This document shows, one piece after another, positions 55,230 to 64,000 of a stretch of DNA of 64,000 nt. A program made the translations under genes and the position numbers. Source of the DNA: Aquibium sp. ELW1220 (GTDB lineage: Bacteria > Pseudomonadota > Alphaproteobacteria > Rhizobiales > Rhizobiaceae); contig NZ_JAOAOQ010000012.1 of assembly GCF_030398385.1 (NCBI RefSeq), positions 86,915 through 150,914 on the forward strand, in the 5' to 3' direction. The notes under the pieces are model-generated. The model was not told the DNA's origin, did no database searches, and was given only the letters and a program-made list of their open reading frames with translations. The number at the start of each line of letters is the position of its first letter. Within the stretch, counting starts at the first letter, position 1.

Positions 55230-56705
55230 TCAGGCTGCCAGGTATGATCTCAAGGCGGCCTGGCTTCCCTCCGACCAGATCAGCGAGAGCCAGCGGACGA
55301 ATGGGCCGGCAAAGCGTGGGACCTCCGCGAGGTCGCCGTAGACCTGACGCTGCTCGAGCCAGGCGCGGGGCCGTTCCCTCGCGGCGCGGGCGGCGGCCTG
55401 CAGTTCCCCCCAGAACGGGTCGTTTGGGGAAATCGTCGTCCCGTCCTCGCGCGTGCCCTCGCACATGCGTGCCCAAAGCGCTTCGACCAGAGCCAGGCCT
55501 TCGACGGGCGCGCCCGAGGCGAGGGCGTCGCGCAGGATCGGCAGGATGAAGCCCGTATGGCGCGACGAGCCGTCGAAGGCCACGCGGCGGGTCGTGTCGG
55601 CGATCGCCGTGTTGGAGAAGCGCCGGTCGATGAGGTCGACATAGGCCTGCGGGGTCATGCCCGGCACCGGCCTGACATGCGGCACGATCTCCTCGGCCTG
55701 CACCTTGCGGAACAGGCCGGCGATCAGCGGGTGCGCCATGCAGCCGGCGATCGTCTCCACGGACAGGATCTCGCCGGCATTGGCGATCACCTGATGTCCG
55801 CCGTTGAGGATGCGGATCTTCATCGACTCGTAGTCGTGGACATGGGGCGTGAAGGTCGCGCCGACGTGATCCCAGTGGGGCCGGCCGGCGCAGAAATCGT
55901 CCTCGATCACCCACTGGCGAAAATTCTCGTGCGTCACCGGCGCGCGGTCGTCGATGCCGAAGCCGTGCGCCAGCGCAATCTCGCGCGGACCGGTCGCCGG
56001 CACGATGCAGTCCACCATCGAGTTGGGGAAGCTGCAGGTCGCGTCGATCCAGTCGGCGAGATCGGGATCTGAGAGGCGCGCCAAGGAGACGACCGTGTGG
56101 CGCAAGATAGCGCCGTTGCCCCGGAGATTGTCACAGCTTAGCCCGGCGAAGGGACCGTGCCCGCCCCGCCGCCGCAGCTTCAGTGCCGCCACCATCGCGC
56201 CGAAGGCAGTGCGTGGACGGTCCGGGCCTGCCGCATCGTGCGCGATGTCGGGATGTGCCACATCGAAGCCGCCTGCGGGGTCGACATAATAGCCGCCCTC
56301 GGTCACCGTCAGCGCGACGATGCGGATCGCCGGGTCCGCCATCCGTGCAATGAGCGTGGGGTTGCCGGCCTCGACCGGCGCGTAACCGATCATCGATCCG
56401 GTGATTTCGGCCGACGATCCGGACGGATCGAGCTCGATCAGCGTCGTAAGGCAGTCCTGCTCCAGGAGCTTGGCGCGCTGCAGGGCATCTGCCTGGCGCA
56501 CGCCAGCGCCGACGATCGCCCAGTCGAGGCAGAGCCCCTCGTCCATCAGGCGGTGCAGGTACCAGGCCTGGTGGGCGCGGTGGAAATTGCCGAGGCCGAT
56601 GTGGACGATGCCCGGCGTCAGCGCCGCGCGGTCGTAGCGCGGCCGCCGTACTGCCGCGGGCAGTGCGGCGAGCGTGGCGTTCGACAGGCGGATCAGCTCA
56701 TCCAT
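55230..56705 (-). CDS. mtlK: Mannitol 2-dehydrogenase
   Basis: Long-chain polyol dehydrogenase of 491 residues that oxidises D-mannitol to D-fructose (and related polyols) with NAD. The N-terminal dinucleotide fold has ALTPGIVHIGLGNFHRAHQAWYLH. The central TEGGYYVDPAGGFD is present, and the catalytic Lys lies in ESMKIRILNGGHQVIANAG, where K-x9-H is typical. Its ATG overlaps the SmoS stop by 13 bp, so it is the last gene of smoEFGK-smoS-mtlK. In Rhodobacter the same gene order encodes polyol uptake and oxidation. Confidence 0.94.
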   Translation of the reverse strand: MDELIRLSNATLAALPAAVRRPRYDRAALTPGIVHIGLGNFHRAHQAWYLHRLMDEGLCLDWAIVGAGVRQADALQRAKLLEQDCLTTLIELDPSGSSAEITGSMIGYAPVEAGNPTLIARMADPAIRIVALTVTEGGYYVDPAGGFDVAHPDIAHDAAGPDRPRTAFGAMVAALKLRRRGGHGPFAGLSCDNLRGNGAILRHTVVSLARLSDPDLADWIDATCSFPNSMVDCIVPATGPREIALAHGFGIDDRAPVTHENFRQWVIEDDFCAGRPHWDHVGATFTPHVHDYESMKIRILNGGHQVIANAGEILSVETIAGCMAHPLIAGLFRKVQAEEIVPHVRPVPGMTPQAYVDLIDRRFSNTAIADTTRRVAFDGSSRHTGFILPILRDALASGAPVEGLALVEALWARMCEGTREDGTTISPNDPFWGELQAAARAARERPRAWLEQRQVYGDLAEVPRFAGPFVRWLSLIWSEGSQAALRSYLAA

Positions 56706-57462
56706 TGGCCACCGTCGACATTGTAGGTCTGGGCGACGATGTAGTCGGCCTCGTCGCTGGCGAGGAAGATCGCCATGCCGGTGAGATCCTGCGCGGTTCC
56801 CATGCGCCCGAAGGGCACTGCGGCGCCGACCTCCTTCTTCTTCTGGCCCGGCGCCTTGTTCTCGTATTTCGCGAAGAAGGCGTCGACGCCGTCCCAGTGC
56901 TCGCCGTCGACCACGCCCGGCGCGATCGCGTTGACGTTGATGCCGTGGCGGATCAGGTCGAGACCGGCCGACTGGGTCAGGCTGATGACCGCCGCCTTGG
57001 TGGCGCAGTAGACCGCGACCAGCGCCTCGCCGCGGCGGCCGGCCTGGCTCGCCATGTTGATGATCTTGCCGCCGCCGCCGCGCGCGATCATGTGGCGCGC
57101 GACCGCCTGCAGCATGAACAGCGTACCGCCGACATTGACGTCGAAGACACGGCGATAGTCGGCGACGTCGATCTCGACGATAGGCGCGGCGGTGAACAGG
57201 GCCGCGTTGTTGACCAGGATGTCGATGCGGCCGAGCCCCTCGACCGTGTCGGCCACCGCCCGTCCGATGCTCTCCGGGCGCATCACGTCGAGCGGCACGG
57301 CGATCGCCGCCGCGCCGATCTCCTCTGCCGCGCCGCGGGCGCGCTCTATGTCGATATCGGCGATGGCGACGCGGGCGCCCTCCCGCACATAGGCCTGAGC
57401 GAAGGCGAGCCCTATGCCGCGGGCGGCCCCGGTGACGAGTGCCGTCTTTCCGGCGAGACGTT

Positions 57463-57466
<4 letters not shown>
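56693..57466 (-). CDS. smoS: Sorbitol (glucitol) dehydrogenase, SDR family
   Basis: Short-chain dehydrogenase of 257 residues that oxidises D-glucitol to D-fructose or galactitol to tagatose. Motifs: TGAARGIG (cofactor), NNAA, catalytic Ser in NMASQAG, and YCATK. The C-terminus DGGQWMS is typical of SmoS. Its ATG overlaps the SmoK stop by 4 bp and its end overlaps mtlK. Ends of the substrate pocket include [17 protein letters not shown] as in Rhodobacter and rhizobial SmoS. Confidence 0.93.
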
Positions 57467-58464
<998 letters not shown>

Positions 58465-58475
58465 GGTGATCGTTC

Positions 58476-59306
58476 CTATTTGACCGCGCCGAAGGTGAGT
58501 CCGCGCACGAGCTGCTTCTGGCTGAACCAGCCGAGGATCAGGATCGGCGCGATGGCCATGGTCGAGGCCGCCGAGAGCTTGGCGTAGAACAGGCCTTCCG
58601 GGCTCGAATAGCTGGCGATGAAGGCCGTCAGCGGCGCGGCGTTGGCCGCCGTCAGGTTCAGCGTCCAGAAGGCCTCGTTCCAGGCCAGGATGATGTTGAG
58701 CAGGATGGTCGAGGCGATGCCCGGCACCGCCATCGGCGTCAGCACGTAGAGGATCTCCTCCTTCAGCGTCGCGCCGTCCATGCGCGCCGCCTCCAGGATC
58801 TCGCCCGGAATCTCGCGGAAATAGGTGTAGAGCATCCACACGATGATCGGCAGGTTGATCAGCATCAGGACGATGGTCAGCCCGACGCGCGTGTCGAGGA
58901 GGCCGAGCTGGATGAACACGAGGTAGATCGGATAGAGCACGCCGACGGCGGGCAGCATCTTGGTCGAGAGCATCCACAGAAGGATGTCCTTGGTGCGCTT
59001 CGACGGCACGAAGGCCATCGACCAGGCCGCCGGCACCGCGACCAGGATGCCAAGCAGCGTGGAGCCGCCGGCGATGATCACCGAGTTCCACAGGAAGCGC
59101 ATGTAGTCGGAGCGCTCCTGCACGACGGCGTAGTTTTCGAGCGTCCAGTCGAAGAAGAGGAAAACAGGCGGGTCGGCAATCGCCGTCGCCTCTGTCTTGA
59201 AGCTGGTCAGGATGGTCCACAGGATCGGGAAGAAGATCAGCAGCCCGATCGCCCATGCGGCGAGCGTGTTGACGGTCTTGCGGCGGGTGGTGACGGCGCG
59301 GGGCAT
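58476..59306 (-). CDS. smoG: Polyol ABC transporter permease
   Basis: Inner-membrane permease of 276 residues with six hydrophobic segments. The CUT1 EAA loop reads [23 protein letters not shown], and a typical C-terminal [17 protein letters not shown] follows. It lies between the second permease and SmoK, 13 bp after SmoF. Confidence 0.94.
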   Translation of the reverse strand: MPRAVTTRRKTVNTLAAWAIGLLIFFPILWTILTSFKTEATAIADPPVFLFFDWTLENYAVVQERSDYMRFLWNSVIIAGGSTLLGILVAVPAAWSMAFVPSKRTKDILLWMLSTKMLPAVGVLYPIYLVFIQLGLLDTRVGLTIVLMLINLPIIVWMLYTYFREIPGEILEAARMDGATLKEEILYVLTPMAVPGIASTILLNIILAWNEAFWTLNLTAANAAPLTAFIASYSSPEGLFYAKLSAASTMAIAPILILGWFSQKQLVRGLTFGAVK

Positions 59307-59319
59307 GGCGGGGCTCTCC

Positions 59320-60186
59320 TCACGCGTCCAGGTTCTTGCCGACGATGCGCATCAGGAAGATGGCGACGACGTTGGCAAGGACGACCGCATAGATGCCGCC
59401 GGCCGAGCCGAGGCCGACGTTCTGGCTCTCCAGTACGCGCTGGTAGATCAGGTAGGTCAGCGTGCGGGTGCCGAAGGAGCCTTGCGTGGTGACGAAGATC
59501 TCGGCGAAGACCGACAGGAGGAAGATCGTCTGGATCAGCACGACCACGGTGATCGCCCGCGCCAGGTGCGGCAGGATGATGTGGCCGAAGCGCGACAGCG
59601 GCGGCGCGCCGTCCATCTCGGCAGCCTCGAGCTGCTCGCTGTCGAGCGACTGGATGGCCGTGAGCAGGATCAGCGTCGCGAAGGGCAGCCATTGCCAGCT
59701 GACGATCATGATGATGGAGGCGAGCGAGGCCTGGCTCAGCCATTCCACGGGCACCAGCCCGAATGCCTTCCAGAGATGCGCGAAGAGACCGTTCACCGGG
59801 TCCATGAACATGTTTTTCCAGACCAGCGCCGAGACGGTGGGCATGACGAAGAACGGCGCGATCACCAGGATGCGCACGATGCCCTGCCCCCACATCGGCT
59901 GGTCGAGCAGCATGGCGAGCAGCACGCCGAGGACGACCGTGATGAGGAGGACGCCGCCGACGATGACCAGGGTGGCCTGCACGCTCGGCCAGACGGAGCT
60001 CGAGGTGACGAAGCGGACGTAGTTCTCGAAGCCGACCCAGCCGAGGTCCCCGCCGCGCAGCGGCAGGTATTGCTTGAAGGAGAAGGTGAGCGTCATGGCC
60101 AGCGGCACGAGCATCCAGCCGAGGAGAAGCACGACCGCGGGCGCCATCATCAGCCTGGCTGCGGATCGGGAATGCTGCGTCGCCAT
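59320..60186 (-). CDS. smoF: Polyol ABC transporter permease
   Basis: Permease of 288 residues, partner of SmoG. The EAA motif reads EQLEAAEMDGAPPLSRFGHIILP. MATQHSRSAARLMMAPAVVLLLGWMLVPLAMTLTFSF is a normal CUT1 N-terminus. Preceded by a strong hairpin that separates it from the receptor gene smoE. Confidence 0.94.
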   Translation of the reverse strand: MATQHSRSAARLMMAPAVVLLLGWMLVPLAMTLTFSFKQYLPLRGGDLGWVGFENYVRFVTSSSVWPSVQATLVIVGGVLLITVVLGVLLAMLLDQPMWGQGIVRILVIAPFFVMPTVSALVWKNMFMDPVNGLFAHLWKAFGLVPVEWLSQASLASIIMIVSWQWLPFATLILLTAIQSLDSEQLEAAEMDGAPPLSRFGHIILPHLARAITVVVLIQTIFLLSVFAEIFVTTQGSFGTRTLTYLIYQRVLESQNVGLGSAGGIYAVVLANVVAIFLMRIVGKNLDA

Positions 60187-60251
60187 GACCTGCCTCCTCG
60201 CAGCCGCGGCCGAGCCGCGGCCATCGGACCGGACGGTGTTGGAAAGGGGGT

Positions 60252-60283
60252 GGCCGGGGAGCGGCGCGAGCCGCCCCCCGGCC
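60252..60283 (-). terminator. Hairpin between smoE and smoF
   Basis: GGCCGGGG.GCGGC pairs with GCCGC.CCCCGGCC through a GCGA tetraloop, with one mismatch. Such stems after receptor genes often stabilise the upstream mRNA or stop most transcripts, so more SmoE than permease is made (inference). Confidence 0.65.
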
Positions 60284-60294
60284 GGGAGGAACCG

Positions 60295-61608
<1,314 letters not shown>

Positions 61609-61677
61609 CCTATCTCCTCCCTTGGCGTTGGATGGTCCGGCGTCCACTATCTCCCGATCTCGCGCGGAGTCAATAAT

Positions 61678-61697
61678 AAATTCACGCGCGTAAATTT
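61678..61697. promoter_or_regulatory. LacI-type operator before smoE
   Basis: AAATTCACGCGCGTAAATTT is a near-perfect 20-bp dyad with the CG-centred core of LacI-family operators. A related site with ACGCGCG stands before the regulator gene. Confidence 0.8.
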
Positions 61698-61708
61698 TCT
61701 ACGTCGGC

Positions 61709-62740
61709 TCAGGCAGATGCGCGCATGACGAGCCTGCCTTCGAACAGCACTTCCAGGCGGTCGCCCTGCGGCGCGCCGTTCTGGATGAGGGCGAACAGCG
61801 CCTCGACGCTGCGGTCGGAGATCGCCTCGTAGTTCTGGGCAACCGTCGTCAGCGGCGGGCAGGTGAAGCGGGAGAAAGGGTGGTCGTCGTGGCCCGCGAC
61901 GCGCAGCGCCGAGCCAGGGCCGCGTCCCACCCGCAGCCCCCTCTCGTAGCAGGCGGCGATAAAGCCGATCGCCAGGCGGTCATTGCTGCACAGCACCGTG
62001 CTGGTGGGAAGGAGCCGCTGTTCGATGGCCCGCAGCCCCTCGATGTACCCGACCTCCTCGAAGCCCCAGCCCTCGCCCTCGGCGCGGACTACCTGCGGCG
62101 CATGGCCGAGCCGCTCCATCGCCTGGATATAGGCGTTTCGCCGCTTGTTGGCGTTCGGATTGGCCGGCGTGCGCATCTCGAAGAAGCAGGGCGGCTCGCC
62201 GGTGCGGCACAGGTAGTCCACCATCAGCGAGACGAACTGGAAGTTGTCCGAGCCGATGAAGGCGTGGCCGACGCCTTCGATGTTGCTGTCGAACAGGATC
62301 GTCGGCACGTCCTGGCAGAACCTTTCTACCGCCGCCCGGTCGGAAGCGCGGCCGAGCGGCGCGAGCAGCACGCCGGCAGGCCGGAGCGAGCGCAGGCTGT
62401 CGAGTATGTCGTTCTCCAGCTTCCGCTCGCCGTGCGCGCTGAACAGGATCGGCCAGAACCCGGCGTCGATGCAGCGCCGCTCGATGTTCCGCGCGATCTC
62501 GGCGAAGAAGGGATCGGCGAGGTAAGGCACGACGATGCCGATGTTCTTGGTCAGCCGCCTGTTCTGGTTCATCGCGAAGATGTTCGGACGGAAATCGTAT
62601 CGCTCAAGCGCCTCCTCGATCCGGACGCGCGTCGACTGCCGCACGCTCGACGGGTCGTTGAAGTACTTGGACACGGTCGGCCGCGAGATGCCGGAGATCG
62701 CGGCGAACTCCTCCATGTTCCTGATCTTGCTTTCGTTCAT
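61709..62740 (-). CDS. LacI-family repressor of the polyol operon
   Basis: Repressor of 343 residues. The helix-turn-helix is IRNMEEFAAISGISRPTVSKYFNDPSSVRQSTRVRIEEALERYDFRPN, followed by a type I binding-protein-like effector domain (NIGIVVPYLADPFFAEIARNIE; later SNDRLAIGFIAAC). ATG 62740 is chosen because GGGAAGC precedes it; the longer open frame upstream is low-complexity. It sits immediately before smoE on the same strand. Two similar dyads in its own and the smoE promoters suggest it represses both. Confidence 0.93.
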   Translation of the reverse strand: MNESKIRNMEEFAAISGISRPTVSKYFNDPSSVRQSTRVRIEEALERYDFRPNIFAMNQNRRLTKNIGIVVPYLADPFFAEIARNIERRCIDAGFWPILFSAHGERKLENDILDSLRSLRPAGVLLAPLGRASDRAAVERFCQDVPTILFDSNIEGVGHAFIGSDNFQFVSLMVDYLCRTGEPPCFFEMRTPANPNANKRRNAYIQAMERLGHAPQVVRAEGEGWGFEEVGYIEGLRAIEQRLLPTSTVLCSNDRLAIGFIAACYERGLRVGRGPGSALRVAGHDDHPFSRFTCPPLTTVAQNYEAISDRSVEALFALIQNGAPQGDRLEVLFEGRLVMRASA

Positions 62741-62814
62741 TGCTTCCCGGCCTTTCTGGAGGAAGGAAATGCGGCGGACCCTCGGGCAAACCCGGAGGGC
62801 TCGCAGATGACTGG

Positions 62815-62834
62815 AATTTTCCGCGCGTAAAAAT
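62815..62834. promoter_or_regulatory. LacI-type operator before the regulator gene
   Basis: On the minus strand ATTTTTACGCGCGGAAAATT shares TTTACGCGCG with the smoE operator and lies about 75 bp upstream of the LacI start, fitting autorepression. Confidence 0.7.
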
Positions 62835-63449
62835 ATTTCCGCCAGTATGTAACAACGAGGACGCGGGTCAAGATGCTCCTGGCGCGGCCGCCGAGGCGGG
62901 GCGGCCTCGGAGCCTGCCTCCGCGTGCATAGCCGGGTTGCGGCCTGCGAGCCGCGCGGGCGCGGCTGCAGCCGGCGCCATGGCGGCGGCGGGACGCTCCT
63001 GCAGGCAGTCGCGCCCCGACGCTTCAAGCGGCGGCCCCGTGCGCCTGCGGCCGCAGCCGAAAACGGGCAGCGCCGAGACCCGCCGGCCCGCCGGCGGACC
63101 GCCCGAGGATGCCTGCGCCCGGCGTCGCATCCACTGCATGGGCCTGTCCGGGCCCCCGGGCGATCGATGCTTCGCCGATGCGGAGCGGCCTCGCTTCCTT
63201 GGCGGCGGCAATGCCGTCCGCCGAAGGCCGGGGCCTCCTTCGCCTCGGGCCTGTCGTTCCGTTCACCGGGGCCAGGAGACGGTTCTCCCGGATCGGCCGG
63301 CTGGGAGGTCCGGATGCGGCAAGTTGTTTCTGTCCTGTCTATTCTGCTACAAGGGTTCGTATCCCGCCGTCGCCTTAAATCGCTCTGTCGATGTTCTCGG
63401 CCGCATCGGGCATGCCCCGGAGAGAACACCCCGTCGACAAGGCTTCCGC
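62835..63449. other. Intergenic region, no gene supported
   Basis: About 615 bp of GC-rich sequence between the LacI gene and the glycosyltransferase. It contains long overlapping open frames on both strands with Arg/Pro/Gly-rich shadow composition and no motif. An AT-richer patch around 63330-63360 may hold the promoter for the glycosyltransferase. Confidence 0.5.
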
Positions 63450-63932
63450 ATGAAAAAGCTCGCGCCGTGGGACCGGATGATCCGCCACAAGCTGGTGAAG
63501 ATCCTCGGCAACGGACTCAAGCCGGTCTTCGCCATCCATCACCGGCTTCTTCCGGAGAAGCGCTACGTCATTCCGGAGGTGTCCTATGCCCGGCGGCCAA
63601 GCGTGCCGCATGGACCGATTCCCTACGTCGTGTGGCAGACGAACTACTCGAACGAGGTCACCCTGTCGGTCTATGCCAACTACCTGTTCAACCGCTGGCT
63701 GTCGCCCGAATTCGAGTTCCGGTATTCGAGCGACGAGACCTGTGACGCCTTCGTCCGGGACAACTACCCGGCCGCCGTATACGGGGCCTACGCGCGGCTG
63801 AACGTCGGCGCGTCGCGGGCCGATTTCTGGCGCGTGCTCGTCCTCCTCAAGCACGGCGGCATCTACCTCGACATCGATTCCAACGTAACCGGGGCAGATT
63901 TCCGGGCGATCAGGCTTGAGCGGCTTGCCTGA
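63450..63932 (+). CDS. Short glycosyltransferase of the OCH1/DXD type, probably truncated
   Basis: Predicted protein of 160 residues. It has the family opening IPYVVWQTNYSNEVTLSVYANYLFNRWLSPEFEFRYSSDE and the catalytic DXD region FWRVLVLLKHGGIYLDIDSNVTG (D-I-D), as in capsular or inositol-phosphoceramide-type sugar transferases. Members normally run to about 230-300 residues, with at least 80 after the DXD; here it stops after ADFRAIRLERLA. The same DNA stays open in another frame (LPDEIGESRYRLVGGYAEAIAEIS) but that text does not look like the missing half. Truncation, frameshift or fusion point near 63900 is likely. Confidence 0.7.
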   Translation: MKKLAPWDRMIRHKLVKILGNGLKPVFAIHHRLLPEKRYVIPEVSYARRPSVPHGPIPYVVWQTNYSNEVTLSVYANYLFNRWLSPEFEFRYSSDETCDAFVRDNYPAAVYGAYARLNVGASRADFWRVLVLLKHGGIYLDIDSNVTGADFRAIRLERLA

Positions 63933-64000
63933 CGAGATCGGGGAGTCGCGGTATCGGCTGGTGGGCGGGTATGCCGAGGCGATCGCCGAGATATCGGAAG
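63933..64000 (+). other. Right-edge reading frame of unknown identity
   Basis: From about 63912 a frame shifted by +1 from the glycosyltransferase continues open to the end of the window (LPDEIGESRYRLVGGYAEAIAEIS). The phrase YRLVGGYAEAIAE recalls FAD-dependent amine oxidases but is too short to assign. Confidence 0.25.

Noticed and set aside
62873..63745. Long plus-strand frames upstream of the glycosyltransferase
   Set aside because: Arg/Pro/Gly-rich text without motifs; several frames are open at once. Only the part from 63450 in one frame resembles a protein family.

Overview
The window is about 68% GC by eye. It reads as a chromosomal or megaplasmid segment of an alphaproteobacterium, most likely Rhizobiales in the Mesorhizobium/Phyllobacterium direction. 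The evidence is a short tail-less second FtsZ like that of Sinorhizobium, a RIME-like intergenic repeat, many ABC and TRAP solute uptake systems next to LysR, TetR, LacI and XRE regulators, and a smoEFGK-smoS-mtlK polyol operon in the order known from Rhodobacter/Rhizobiales. The genus is inference; no rRNA gene or complete tRNA is present.

Layout. 1-1153: end of an IS3-family element whose two reading frames are fused in frame. 1441-3428: aldo/keto reductase divergent from an AraC regulator. About 3.5-7.7 kb: a decayed IS91-family element. Its accessory integrase has an internal TGA. Its transposase has a REP-like palindrome in the C-terminal part and a second, inverted-repeat-bounded element carrying a frameshifted tyrosine recombinase in the N-terminal part. 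7.8-18.7 kb: a carboxylic-acid uptake and CoA-activation locus: acyl-CoA ligase, TetR and enoyl-CoA hydratase on the minus strand, facing a branched-chain-type ABC transporter with an embedded acyl-CoA synthetase and a following nitronate-monooxygenase-like flavoprotein on the plus strand.

18.8-28.6 kb: a probable ring-cleavage catabolic cluster: cyclase-type hydrolase, TRAP transporter, LysR regulator, C-C-type alpha/beta hydrolase, two-domain VOC dioxygenase, Rieske protein, FAD monooxygenase and fumarylacetoacetase-type hydrolase. 28.7-36.7 kb: an XRE-cupin regulator with a doubled palindromic operator controls an operon of a D-amino-acid-oxidase-like flavoenzyme, a three-part TRAP transporter, an M81 peptidase, an alpha/beta hydrolase and an ornithine-cyclodeaminase-like enzyme. 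A 3' tRNA fragment then precedes a short ftsZ.

38-54 kb: a surface and regulation region. It has a LuxR-hydrolase fusion facing, across a perfect dyad, a frameshifted autotransporter with PKD-like repeats. Next come a two-gene PLP-enzyme operon (cysteine-synthase-like plus aromatic-amino-acid-decarboxylase-like) divergent from a large SARP/TPR regulator, and a 1639-residue autotransporter built of about 36 short beta-helix repeats. 55.2-62.7 kb: the sorbitol/mannitol operon smoEFGK-smoS-mtlK under a LacI regulator with two matching operators. The right edge holds a short OCH1-like glycosyltransferase gene, apparently truncated.

Most catabolic blocks follow one plan: a solute receptor and permease beside the enzymes for its substrate and a divergent or adjacent one-component regulator, with many 4-bp ATGA/GTGA overlaps indicating translational coupling.
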